Shown here one piece after another: positions 18,394 through 26,904 of a stretch of 64,000 nt of DNA. Every line of letters begins with the position of its first letter. Position 1 is the first letter of the stretch. The notes under the pieces are model-generated. The model saw nothing but the letters and a program-made list of their open reading frames with translations. It had not been told where the DNA came from and made no database searches. The stretch is from Myxococcales bacterium. Its GTDB lineage: Bacteria > Myxococcota_A > Bradymonadia > UBA7976 > UBA1532. Where the stretch lies: NCBI GenBank assembly GCA_020633435.1, contig JACKDP010000013.1, positions 1 to 64,000 of the forward strand, given 5' to 3'. The position numbers and the translations under genes were made by a program.

Positions 18394-19701
18394 CTATGCC
18401 GTTTCTTCGCTCAGCGGCTCGAACCCTGTCCCCGTCCAGCGCAGCAGGCGCCCCTGGACCTCCTCCCCCACCGTCAGCTCGACCAGGGTGCGGGGCGTGA
18501 CGTCCTCGGGGTGCGGCAGCTCCCCGCGCTCCAGAGCGTCGATGACCTCCTCCAGGTCCCCGGCCGGCAGGGGCCACGTCGGCGTCCAGGTGCCGCTGTT
18601 CAGGTAGCGCGTCGCGCCGGCGCGGTCCCGCGGCCCGTGGGTGTGGCCTGCGACCAGCAGGCGGACGTGCTGGGGCACGGGCGCGTGGGTGCCCACGATG
18701 GCGTCCGGGCCGGACGGGTCGAAGAAGGTCGCGCTCTCGCGCCGCGCCGCCTCGATCCAGGCGCGCAGCAGCCACCGCCAGACGCCGCCGTGGCCGGCCA
18801 GCGTGCCCGGCGCGGGCCGCGGGGGCGGGAAGTGCTCGGCGGCCGCGAGGGCGGCCAGCAGGGCGTCCCGCTCGGCGGGAGGCATGGCGTCGCGCATGGC
18901 CTGGAAGAACGGCGCCAGCTCGTGGCCGTCCTTCGCCGAGCCTGCCGGCCCCAGCAGCGGCGCCCCGCCCGCGGCCAGGCGGCCGACCAGGAGGCTGGCC
19001 CCGACGCCCCACTCCTGCTTGAGCACCCCCATCGTCAGCGACCAGTCCAGGTACAGCAGCAGCGGGATGACGGAGCCGATCTCGGGCTTCACCTGATCGA
19101 CCCACGGGTAGTCCGCCTGCTTGAGGCGGCGGATGACGCGATAGACCAGCCGCGAGCCGGGGGGCAGCCGCACGGCGTCCCCGCCAAGGGCAGCGCTGAG
19201 GAGCCCGGCGCGGTCGATGAAGTTCGCCTCGTCCCACAGGTCGCCGTGCACCACCCAGGCCTCGGCGTCGGGGGGGCCGAAGCGCAGGCCCCAGAGGGCG
19301 TGGTCCAGCAGGTCTTCATCCACCAGGTCGCCCGGCGCCATGCCCAGGAGCGCCGCGAAGCGCGCGCGCACGGCGGGCAGCAACACCTCGGGATCGTGGT
19401 TGCCCGCGAGCAGGGCCACCTGGTGGCGCGCCGCGACCGCGCGCAGGCCGTCGAGGACGGTGCGGTTCTCGGGGCAGTCCAGGATGGCCGAGAGGCGGTC
19501 GGGGGACCGGGCGGCGTCGAAGCCCTCGTAGTCGGGCAGCATGAGGAAGTCGAAGGTGTCCCCGGCCAGCACGAGGGTCAGGGGCGGCTCGGCGGCGATG
19601 TGGTGCAGGCAGGCCCCCAGGGCCGCCTGGTCGCGGAAGGCCGCCCAGGGGTGGGGCGCGGTCAGGTGCAGGTCGGAGAGGACGAGGACGCGGGCGGTCA
19701 T
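18394..19701 (-). CDS. Calcineurin-like metallophosphoesterase
   Basis: A 435-residue product with all metal-binding motifs of the family in order: VLSDLHLTAP (residues 6-15), VLAGDTFDFL (about 44-53), LLAGNHDPEV, and near the C-terminus LLVAGHTHGPRD. The two-metal site should hydrolyse phosphomono- or diesters. The N-terminal third resembles LpxH-like UDP-diacylglucosamine hydrolases, but the protein is nearly twice that length, with a large insert before the last motif. No signal peptide is seen, so it is probably cytoplasmic. Its ATG overlaps the stop of the CHAT/NB-ARC gene (ATGA), making it the translationally coupled second gene of that unit. That context suggests a partner or effector role rather than lipid A synthesis. 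Confidence 0.88.
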   Translation of the reverse strand: MTARVLVLSDLHLTAPHPWAAFRDQAALGACLHHIAAEPPLTLVLAGDTFDFLMLPDYEGFDAARSPDRLSAILDCPENRTVLDGLRAVAARHQVALLAGNHDPEVLLPAVRARFAALLGMAPGDLVDEDLLDHALWGLRFGPPDAEAWVVHGDLWDEANFIDRAGLLSAALGGDAVRLPPGSRLVYRVIRRLKQADYPWVDQVKPEIGSVIPLLLYLDWSLTMGVLKQEWGVGASLLVGRLAAGGAPLLGPAGSAKDGHELAPFFQAMRDAMPPAERDALLAALAAAEHFPPPRPAPGTLAGHGGVWRWLLRAWIEAARRESATFFDPSGPDAIVGTHAPVPQHVRLLVAGHTHGPRDRAGATRYLNSGTWTPTWPLPAGDLEEVIDALERGELPHPEDVTPRTLVELTVGEEVQGRLLRWTGTGFEPLSEETA

Positions 19702-22700
19702 GGGGTCTCCAGGGCAGCGGCTTCGGCCAGGGCGGCCTGCGCGCCGGCCGCGTCGCCCAAGGCGTCGCGCACGGCAGCCAGGGAGAGGAGGACGACGCCC
19801 AGGACCTGCCGGAAGTCGGGGTCCGAGGGGGCCCGCCCGTGGAGGGCCCGGGCCTGGTCGGTGGCCTCGCCCAGCCAGGCGTCAGCCGCCGACCAGTCGC
19901 TGGCGCCGGACGCCTGCTGCCCGAGCTTGAACAGCGAGACGATGAGGTCGCGGAGGGCAGCGGCGCTGTCGGGGTCCTGTGCGACGAGGCGCCGGCGGAT
20001 GTCGAGGCCCTCCTGGAAGGCCGCGCGTGCGCCGGCGCCGTCGCCGGTGCGCAGGGCGAGGTCGCCGAGGCGTTCGAGGGAGACGGAGAGGTCGCGGAGG
20101 GCATGGGCGCTGTCGGGGTCCTGTGCGACGAGGCGCCGGCGGATGTCGAGGCCCTCCTGGAAGGCCGCGCGTGCGCCGGCGCCGTCGCCGGTGCGCAGGG
20201 CGAGGTCGCCGAGCTTGCTGAGGGAGACGGAGAGGTCGCGTAGGGCAGTGGCGCTGTAGGGGTCCTGTGCGACGAGGCGCCTCGCGATATCGAGGCCCTC
20301 CTGGAAGGCCGCGTGTGCGCCTGGACCATCGCTGAGCTGGGCGCAGACGTCACCGAGATTGTTGCAGGCGGTCGCCAGGGCCGGGCCGACGACGGCCTCG
20401 CCGGCGTCGGCGGCGATTTTCCGGCCGAGCGCGACCGCCGCTGCGTGCGCGTCGCGCCGCTGGGCGCTGGTGAGCGTCCGGTCGCGCAGCTCGCCGCCGG
20501 GGTAGGCCAGCAGCATCAGCAGGTCCACGCCGCCCGCGGCGCCATCCAGCCAGGGCTGCAGGTCGAGGGTGCCCAGCACCTCCGCCAGCGGGGCCCACCG
20601 GGCCCGGGCCAGGGCGGGCTGGCGGCGCAGGGGCGACCAGGCGTGCCACACGCGCCGGAAGAGCGCGGCGGCCACCCCGGCGTGGGCCGCGTCCCAGGCG
20701 CCCGGGCGGCCCCTCAGGCGCGCCCGGGCCTCGTCGCGCAGCAGCGGGTGCAGGCCGAAGCGGCCCGTCTGCGGGGCGTAGCGCGCCGCGCGATGGCGGG
20801 CGAGGGTGTCCAGGGCGCGGGTGGCGCGACCCTCGGGCCACCCAAGGGTGAGGGCGACGGTGAGGGCGTCGGCGCCGCTGACCGGCAAGGCCCCGAGGGC
20901 CTCGAAGGCGGCGCGCTCGTCGGCGCCCAGCTCGTCGAGGGTGCGGGCCAGCACCGTGCGCAAGCGGGCCTGGTCGGCCCAGGCCCGGCCGAAGGCCTGG
21001 CCCAGGCCGGCGCGGTAGTCGGCCACCCGCGCGCCCTGGTTGACGCTCTCGGCGGCCAGCTCCAGCGCCAGGGGCAGCCCCCCCAGGTCCGCCAGCAGCC
21101 CCGACAGGGCCTCGGCCTCGCCGGACGGCGGGTCGTCCACGCCCCACGCCACCCGGCAGAAGAGCAGGCGCGCGTCGGCGGGCGCCAGCGGCCCCACCTC
21201 GACGCGGTCGGCGTCGGGGAGCAGGGCCGCCACCCGCGTCGTCACCAGCACGTTCCAGTTCGAGCCCGGCAGCAGCGGGCCGAGGGCGTCGCCGTCGGCC
21301 ACGTCGTCCAGCACCAGCAGCCCGCCCCGTCCGGCGAGCAGCGCCCGCACCCGGGCGACGAGCGCGTCGTCTGACTCATCCCGGAAGCCCGCGGCGTCCT
21401 CGCCGGCCCCGGCGGCGAGCAGCGCGTCGAGGGCGGCGCGCACGTCGCGGTCGGGGCGGTCCAGCCAGATCACGGGGCGCTCCCCGGCGAGGCGATCGGC
21501 CGCCACACGGGCCAGCTCCGTCTTGCCGACGCCCCCCTCCCCCTCCAGGGCGTGGATGACCGCCGCGCCGGGCGTGCGCAGCAGCGCATCCAGGCGGCGC
21601 AGCTCCACCTCCCGGGCGGTGAACCACCGGCTCGGCGCCGGCAGCTCGCTCGCGGGCAGCGCGCCCGCCGACGGCGCTTCGACGCCGGGCCGGCCGGCCG
21701 GCGCGGGCGCGAGGGGCCGGCCGTAGTACGCCAGCAGCGGCCACTGCGGGTCGTGTTCCGGCAGCACCGCGCGCACCCGCGCGAACGCCCCCTCCAGGTC
21801 GGGGTCGTGGCCCAGGTGGTCGAAGAGCCGCTCCATGAAGCCCAGCGCCCAGGCGACCCCGACGGGGGCCCGGAAGCCGATGGCGGCCTCCACCGCGTGC
21901 TGCGCGAGGGCCTGGGCCATGCCCGTGGTCTCGGCCCGCAGGCCCGGCTGGGCCAGGGCGCCGCTGCAGGCGCAGAGGAGGACGGCCCGGCAGGGCCGCG
22001 CGGTGGCCGCCGTGTCCTCCAGCATGCGCTTGAGATCGCTGCCGGTGAGGTCGTCGCCGACGAGGGCCAGGCGCCCAAAGGTGTTTGGATCGGCGGCGCC
22101 ATGGGCGACGACGTAGAGCACATCCGTGCCCCGCGGATCCTGCAGCGCGGCCTCCAGCGCGGCGGGCGTCGCCTCGGCGAGGCAGCGCACGTCCCAGCCT
22201 CGGGCCTGCGCCAGCCCGGCGATGGACGCCGCGTGGGCGGCCAGCTCCGGAGCGTCCGGGGCCTGCCCGGGCGACGCCGCGGTCGCGATGAGCAGGCGCG
22301 TCCCGGCGCCCAGCCGCACCGGCCGTGCGGGCCGCTGGCTCAACACCCGCACCGCCCGCGGGTGGGCCCGCTTGAAGTGATAGCCGACCCCCTCCCCCGC
22401 GAAGGCCAGCTCGAAGGGCAGCACGGCGAGGTGGGGGTCGCTCTCCTCGTCGATCTCCAGGGTGTAGCGTCTGGGCACCCGGTCGCCGAGCCCGTCCAGG
22501 ACCGCCGCCAGCCCGGAGGCGACCACCAGGCCCTCCCAGATGCGGGCGCCGACGGCGCGGAGCTCCTGCCCGGTGAGCAGGCGGCTCGCGTTCGGGGCCA
22601 GCGCGTGCAACAGCGCGTGCCAGTTGGAGAAACCGGCCAGCCCCGGGTCGGTGAGCGGGTCCACGAGCCCCCGCCGATGGGAGCCATCGGCCCCGTCGAT

Positions 22701-22757
22701 GCGGACCCGCCAGCCCCGCACATGGGGCTCCACGACGATATGGATCTGTGCGTCCAC
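19698..22757 (-). CDS. CHAT protease / NB-ARC STAND NTPase / TPR protein
   Basis: The start is the GTG at 22757 behind a strong GGAGGGTGG site. The 1019-residue product has three parts. Residues about 120-355 are a caspase-like CHAT domain with catalytic His219 in YVVAHGAADP and Cys264 in LLCACSGAL. Residues about 370-760 are an NB-ARC type STAND NTPase: P-loop GEGGVGKT at 406-413, Walker B LLVLDDV near 481-486, TTR at 506-508, GLPLAL at 560-565. The C-terminal part is TPR, with three 48-residue units starting FQEGLDI at 818, 866 and 914. Such proteins are NLR-like: the TPR part would sense, the NTPase oligomerise and the protease cut a target. Several bacterial relatives are antiphage or suicide systems; the target here is unknown. 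The phosphoesterase gene overlaps its stop. Confidence 0.9.
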   Translation of the reverse strand: MDAQIHIVVEPHVRGWRVRIDGADGSHRRGLVDPLTDPGLAGFSNWHALLHALAPNASRLLTGQELRAVGARIWEGLVVASGLAAVLDGLGDRVPRRYTLEIDEESDPHLAVLPFELAFAGEGVGYHFKRAHPRAVRVLSQRPARPVRLGAGTRLLIATAASPGQAPDAPELAAHAASIAGLAQARGWDVRCLAEATPAALEAALQDPRGTDVLYVVAHGAADPNTFGRLALVGDDLTGSDLKRMLEDTAATARPCRAVLLCACSGALAQPGLRAETTGMAQALAQHAVEAAIGFRAPVGVAWALGFMERLFDHLGHDPDLEGAFARVRAVLPEHDPQWPLLAYYGRPLAPAPAGRPGVEAPSAGALPASELPAPSRWFTAREVELRRLDALLRTPGAAVIHALEGEGGVGKTELARVAADRLAGERPVIWLDRPDRDVRAALDALLAAGAGEDAAGFRDESDDALVARVRALLAGRGGLLVLDDVADGDALGPLLPGSNWNVLVTTRVAALLPDADRVEVGPLAPADARLLFCRVAWGVDDPPSGEAEALSGLLADLGGLPLALELAAESVNQGARVADYRAGLGQAFGRAWADQARLRTVLARTLDELGADERAAFEALGALPVSGADALTVALTLGWPEGRATRALDTLARHRAARYAPQTGRFGLHPLLRDEARARLRGRPGAWDAAHAGVAAALFRRVWHAWSPLRRQPALARARWAPLAEVLGTLDLQPWLDGAAGGVDLLMLLAYPGGELRDRTLTSAQRRDAHAAAVALGRKIAADAGEAVVGPALATACNNLGDVCAQLSDGPGAHAAFQEGLDIARRLVAQDPYSATALRDLSVSLSKLGDLALRTGDGAGARAAFQEGLDIRRRLVAQDPDSAHALRDLSVSLERLGDLALRTGDGAGARAAFQEGLDIRRRLVAQDPDSAAALRDLIVSLFKLGQQASGASDWSAADAWLGEATDQARALHGRAPSDPDFRQVLGVVLLSLAAVRDALGDAAGAQAALAEAAALETP
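19875..20306 (-). repeat. Three 144-bp direct repeats encoding TPR units
   Basis: The units beginning at 20306, 20162 and 20018 (reading the minus strand) each encode 48 residues starting FQEGLDI. Units two and three share about 100 identical consecutive bases, offset by 144. The first is more diverged (ARR in place of RRR, PYSAT in place of PDSA). This indicates recent duplication or gene conversion inside the TPR sensor. Confidence 0.85.
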
Positions 22758-22956
22758 CCCACCCTCCAGACCCGCCCGGCCGCCAGCATGCAGCCGACCA
22801 CCGGCCCGCGCAACCGACCCCGGGCGGGCGGCTCGCGCCGGGGGCCGGCGGCCATGGTCCTGGGCACCCGCCTCCCGAGCAGACGAGCGCGATCTTTCGC
22901 TGGTCTTTCCCGCCGCCGCCCGGTCTGATGGCGCACCGACCTTCCGGGGAGACACC

Positions 22957-23514
22957 ATGAAGAAGCTCTGCTGGCTGCTCAGCGCCGCCGCCCTCTTGCC
23001 CTGGGCCTGCGTGCCCTCATCCGATGGCGACGACGGGGGCCTGGCGCCGCTGCAGGACGCCGCCCAGGCCACCGACGCCGCCGTCCCGGCGGGCCCGACG
23101 ACGAAGACGCCGTCGCCCGACTCGGCGCGCTTCTTCGACTACGAGATCCCCAACGTGGGCAACGGCGGGGCCGCCGACCTCTGCTTCGACTGGGATGGCG
23201 CGTCGACGCTCGACCCCCGCCGCGGGGTGAGCGTCGGCCGGTGTGTCGACACCCTCATCCTCCGGTTCGTCGTCCTCGACGGCCAGGGCACCGGCCGCGT
23301 CCTCGTCAACCCCAACTTCAACGGCCTCGCCGTGACCGTCGACGACGCCCCCGTCGGCGCCGAGGCCCTGCCCCTCGACACGCCCCTCGACGTCACCGTG
23401 CGGACCATCCCCAACCTGCTCGCCGGCGGCCTGCGCCTCGAGCTCACGTTCGAGGCCACCCTGACCGCGAACGACCTGACGGTGGGCGACGTCACCTTCA
23501 CCCCGCTGCCCTGA
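22957..23514 (+). CDS. Small lipoprotein of unknown function
   Basis: A 185-residue product from the ATG at 22957. Signal MKKLCWLLSAAALLPWAC gives a lipobox ending at Cys18, followed by an Asp/Ala-rich spacer to about residue 48. The mature domain is beta-rich with FDYEIPNVGNGG, LILRFVVLDGQGTGRV and LRLELTFEATLTANDL, suggesting a small beta-sandwich. It stands alone: the CHAT gene diverges 199 bases upstream and a hairpin follows the stop. No family recognised. Confidence 0.75.
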   Translation: MKKLCWLLSAAALLPWACVPSSDGDDGGLAPLQDAAQATDAAVPAGPTTKTPSPDSARFFDYEIPNVGNGGAADLCFDWDGASTLDPRRGVSVGRCVDTLILRFVVLDGQGTGRVLVNPNFNGLAVTVDDAPVGAEALPLDTPLDVTVRTIPNLLAGGLRLELTFEATLTANDLTVGDVTFTPLP

Positions 23515-23516
23515 GC

Positions 23517-23555
23517 GCAACCTGCTCGGATAACCCAGCAAGTTCAGCAGGTTGC
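23517..23555 (+). terminator. Hairpin after the small lipoprotein gene
   Basis: GCAACCTGCT at 23517-23526 and AGCAGGTTGC at 23546-23555 are perfect inverted copies separated by 19 bases. The stem begins three bases after the stop codon. There is no T-run, so it could be a weak or Rho-assisted terminator or an mRNA-stabilising 3' stem. Confidence 0.4.
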
Positions 23556-23687
23556 TGACCTCACGGCCGCCTCGACGCCCGGGGCCGGCGGGGTCCGCCG
23601 CGCGCGGGCCCGCGACCGGCGCGGGGGCCCGGCGCCCCCCTTGAAATCGGCCCGCCGCCTGCCATGCTCGGCGCCGGGAGGTGCGCG

Positions 23688-25046
23688 ATGCGGGGGACGG
23701 GCTGGGCGCTGTGCGCGCTGGCGTGGGCCTGGGGGTGCGGACCGGCGGACGAAGCGGCGGATGCCGCGGAGGCTCCAGCGGCGGACGCGGGGGTGGGCGG
23801 CCTGCGCCCCGTGGAGCGCGTCTGTGATCCCAGCCAGCGGTGGGCGCTGCCCATCGTGGAGCCGGCCCGGCTGCAAGGCGTGACGCCCCTCGGCTACCAG
23901 AACGGCGACGCGCACATCCTGCCGCTCCATGTCATGTACTTCCATGGCCGGGAGGTGGACGGCCCCGACGGCCGCACGCTGGATCCGGCCGTCATCGACA
24001 CCCCCCTGCGCGTCGGCGGCGACGTGACGATCACCAGCATCGAGGTGGCCCGGGACAACGGGGCGTCGCCGCCCATCGAGGGCGAGGACTGGTTCATCGT
24101 GGTGCGGCCCTGCCGCGACGCCCGCGTCCGGTTCCACCACCTCAACCGGCCCAGCGCCCAGGTCTTCGCGGGGATCGATCTGGACGCGCTGCGCGATGGC
24201 CAGTGGCCCGGCGCGCGCTGCCAGCACAACGACGCCGGCGCCCTGCGCTCCTGCGCGCTCAAGCTCGACATCGACGTGCCCGCCGGGACGGAGATCGCCC
24301 GCGTGTTCCGGCCGGCGCAGTGGCCGTTCAATCTGTCGGTGTATCGCGACCCGTTCCCGGGAGACGGGCTGGCCGAGCACGGCGTCGATGGGAGCGTGGG
24401 CCGGCCCATCCGGCCGGAGCGCTACCACCTGACGTGGGCCGACGTGGCGACGCGCCTCGGCGCGGCGCTGGACGAGGGGCTGTTCCGGGAGCTCAACCCG
24501 TCGCGCAGCCGGGGGCGGTGCCCGCTCGATGTGTTCGATGCCAGCGTCCGGGCGGGCTACGAGGCGCTGCTGGGCTCCCCCGACGGCAGCACCCGCTCGG
24601 AGGGCGGCTGCGGCCACATCTTCGTCGACGTCCCCGACACGCTGGCCGGCGCGTGGTTCCCCGTCGGGGTCGAGCCCATCAACGGGCCCACGTTCTTCGA
24701 TGAGCGCGTGACGCTCGTGCTGATGGCCGACGCCCTCGATCCGAGCCACCAGGTGGTGATGGCCCCCTCCCTGTCCGGCGGCCGCGGGCGCGGCGGCTTC
24801 CAGCCCGACGAGGCGCGGGCCCCCCTCCAGCAGCAGCCCTTCGACGCCGTGCGCTTCGGCGCGGCCGATCCGGAGCCGACCTACTGCTGGGATGACCTGG
24901 GCACGTTCTCCGTCGAGGCCCCCGCCGGCAAGCTGCGCGTCCGCTTCGAGACCGCGACGCGCATCCAGGCGGAGTGGGTCGCCGGCGACGTCGTGTGCGG
25001 GCCCGACGAGGCCATCGCCGACGACGCCCCCCGCTTCGAGCGCTGA
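23688..25046 (+). CDS. Lipoprotein of unknown function
   Basis: Start at the ATG at 23688 behind GGGAGG; upstream in-frame codons add nothing signal-like. The 452-residue product begins MRGTGWALCALAWAWGC, a lipoprotein signal, followed by an Ala/Asp linker. The mature part contains scattered cysteines (VERVCDPSQ, RPCRDARVRFHH, GARCQHND, GGCGHIF, TYCWDDLG) and two beta-rich halves. No domain recognised. Single-gene unit between the hairpin at 23517 and the AraC-type regulator. Confidence 0.72.
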   Translation: MRGTGWALCALAWAWGCGPADEAADAAEAPAADAGVGGLRPVERVCDPSQRWALPIVEPARLQGVTPLGYQNGDAHILPLHVMYFHGREVDGPDGRTLDPAVIDTPLRVGGDVTITSIEVARDNGASPPIEGEDWFIVVRPCRDARVRFHHLNRPSAQVFAGIDLDALRDGQWPGARCQHNDAGALRSCALKLDIDVPAGTEIARVFRPAQWPFNLSVYRDPFPGDGLAEHGVDGSVGRPIRPERYHLTWADVATRLGAALDEGLFRELNPSRSRGRCPLDVFDASVRAGYEALLGSPDGSTRSEGGCGHIFVDVPDTLAGAWFPVGVEPINGPTFFDERVTLVLMADALDPSHQVVMAPSLSGGRGRGGFQPDEARAPLQQQPFDAVRFGAADPEPTYCWDDLGTFSVEAPAGKLRVRFETATRIQAEWVAGDVVCGPDEAIADDAPRFER

Positions 25047-25098
25047 CGACCGCAACATCGGTCAGGCGCGGCGTGCCCCAGGCGGCTAGGCTGCCCCC

Positions 25099-25992
25099 AT
25101 GGACGCCCCGCCCCCGCTCGTCGCCCGCTTCCGCCGGGTGCTCGCCCACATCGAGGACCACCCGGACGGGGCGCTCGATCTGGACGCCCTCAGCGGGGTG
25201 GCGGCCTACTCCAAGTACCACTTCCACCGGCAGTTTCAGGCGTTCTTCGGCCTGAGCCTGCACCGCTACGTCCAGGGCCAGCGGCTGCGCCGCGCGGGGG
25301 AGCAGCTCGCGCTGCAGCCGAAGCTGCGCGTGCTCGACGCCGCCCTGGCGGCGGGCTACGAGAGCCACGAGGCCTTCACCCGGGCCTTCCGCCAGGCCAC
25401 CGGCCGCACCCCGTCGGCGTTTCGGCGCCAGCCGCAGTGGCCGGCCTGGCACGCCCTCTGGCGACCCCTGCGCGATCTCAGGAGGACCCATATGCAGGCG
25501 ACCCCGCGCCTCGACGACGTGCGCGTCGTCGACTTCCCCGCCACGCCCCTGGCCATCGCCGAGCACCACGGCGACCCGGCGCGGCTGTTCGAGACCATCC
25601 AGCGCCTCATCGCGTGGCGCCGGGCCAACGGCCTCCCGCCCTCGGTCGCCGCGACGTTCAACATCGCCTGGGGCAACCCCGAGACGCCGACCCCGGAGAC
25701 CTTCCGCTTCGACGTCGCGGTGGCCACCCCCGGCCCCGTCGCGCCGAACCCCCAGGGCGTCGTCGCCGGGGCGCTCCCCGCCTGCCGCTGCGCGGTGCTG
25801 CGCCACCACGGCACCGAGGACACCCTGGGCAGCACCATCGCCTTCCTCTACCGGGACTGGCTGGCCGCGAGCGACGAGGAACCCGCTGATCTGCCTCTGT
25901 TTTTCCAGCGGGTGAGCTTCCCGCCGGCGGTCTCGCACCACGAAGCCATCACCGACATCTTCCTGCCCCTGCGGGATGGCCACGGGGGCTGA
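25099..25992 (+). CDS. AraC-family regulator with GyrI-like effector domain
   Basis: A 297-residue cytoplasmic protein. Residues about 8-110 carry the two helix-turn-helix motifs of AraC/XylS regulators (LDALSGVAAYSKYHFHRQF and LDAALAAGYESHEAFTRAF, then GRTPSAFRR). Residues about 135-297 form a GyrI-like (SOUL/BmrR-type) ligand-binding domain. This is the Rob/SbmC-like arrangement seen in regulators of drug or solvent responses. Start is the ATG at 25099. It stands alone between a lipoprotein and a membrane protein gene; the target genes cannot be told. Confidence 0.88.
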   Translation: MDAPPPLVARFRRVLAHIEDHPDGALDLDALSGVAAYSKYHFHRQFQAFFGLSLHRYVQGQRLRRAGEQLALQPKLRVLDAALAAGYESHEAFTRAFRQATGRTPSAFRRQPQWPAWHALWRPLRDLRRTHMQATPRLDDVRVVDFPATPLAIAEHHGDPARLFETIQRLIAWRRANGLPPSVAATFNIAWGNPETPTPETFRFDVAVATPGPVAPNPQGVVAGALPACRCAVLRHHGTEDTLGSTIAFLYRDWLAASDEEPADLPLFFQRVSFPPAVSHHEAITDIFLPLRDGHGG

Positions 25993-26182
25993 GCCGGCGC
26001 CGCCTCGCCCTCCTCGCCCTCGAGCCCTGAGCGGACCGTCCACGAAGATCTCCCGTCCATTCAACCGTTTGGCCGACGCGGCAGGCGCCGGACGCTGAGG
26101 GCCGTCGCCCCCGCCGCGCCCCCGTTGTCCGGCGCGGCGGCCGGGTGCACCATGGGGCGAAGCGTCAAGCGGGGGTCGCGTC

Positions 26183-26878
26183 GTGGAGCAGCCGTCCGAT
26201 GCAGGGGGCCGGCCGGCCTGGGTCCGGCGGGTGACCGTCACCCTGGTCTTGCTGAGCCTGGCGGGCCTCGTGCTGCCGGCGTGGTTCTACGAGTGGCGGG
26301 GGCGCACCCACCTCATCCCGGTGGCCGCGGCCGTGTTCTTCCTCAGCACCCTGAGCCTGCTCATCGAGCTGGTGTCGAGCGCCCGCCTGCGCCGGGAGGT
26401 CCTCGACGCCCGGCGCATCGAGGCGGTGGAGGTGGCCTCCCTCAGCCGCCCGGCCGGCGAGGCGACGTGGGACGTGGCCCGCGTGAAGCTCGAGACCTAC
26501 CTCAACCGCAACCTCGACCAGGTGCGCGCGATCTTCTGGCTGTCGGCCGGCGTGATGGTCGTGGGCTTCTTGATCATCGCCGGCGGCGTGGCCACCGCCC
26601 TCTGGATGCCCGAGACCCACGTGACGACGGCCCTCGTCTCGGCGGGCTCCGGCGTGCTCGTCGAGTTCATCGGCGCCACGCTCATGGTCATCTACAAGTC
26701 GACGATGGTGCAGGCGCAGAGCTACATGCGCGTGCTGGAGCGCATCAACGCCGTGGGGATGGCGGTGCAGATCCTGGCCGGCCTGGAGCATGGCCACGAG
26801 GCCCGGGAGGCCGCGATGATCCGGGTGGCCGAGCAGCTCCTGCAGATGTACGCGGCCGAGGCCCCGCCGCCCGCCTGA
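26183..26878 (+). CDS. Membrane protein resembling the TRADD-N-associated membrane domain
   Basis: A 231-residue protein from the GTG at 26183. Two N-terminal membrane helices (VTLVLLSLAGLVLPAW and VAAAVFFLSTLSLLIELV) are followed by a charged helix. The C-terminal module runs KLETYLNRNLDQVRAIFWL, a membrane pair around VMVVGFLIIAGGVATAL and SAGSGVLVEFIGATLMVIY, then KSTMVQAQSYMRVLERINA and VGMAVQIL. From memory this strongly recalls the membrane domain attached to TRADD-N domains in cyanobacterial and other multicellular-bacterial conflict proteins. A TRADD-N domain itself is not evident. It converges with the PLD gene with a 26-base gap. Confidence 0.6.
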   Translation: MEQPSDAGGRPAWVRRVTVTLVLLSLAGLVLPAWFYEWRGRTHLIPVAAAVFFLSTLSLLIELVSSARLRREVLDARRIEAVEVASLSRPAGEATWDVARVKLETYLNRNLDQVRAIFWLSAGVMVVGFLIIAGGVATALWMPETHVTTALVSAGSGVLVEFIGATLMVIYKSTMVQAQSYMRVLERINAVGMAVQILAGLEHGHEAREAAMIRVAEQLLQMYAAEAPPPA

Positions 26879-26904
26879 GCGCTTTTCTCTCTCTTTTCCG
26901 TCAG

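Noticed and set aside
18394..19701. Assigning the phosphoesterase as lpxH
   Set aside because: Motifs agree, but the protein is far longer than LpxH and lies in an operon with a CHAT-STAND gene rather than with lipid A genes.
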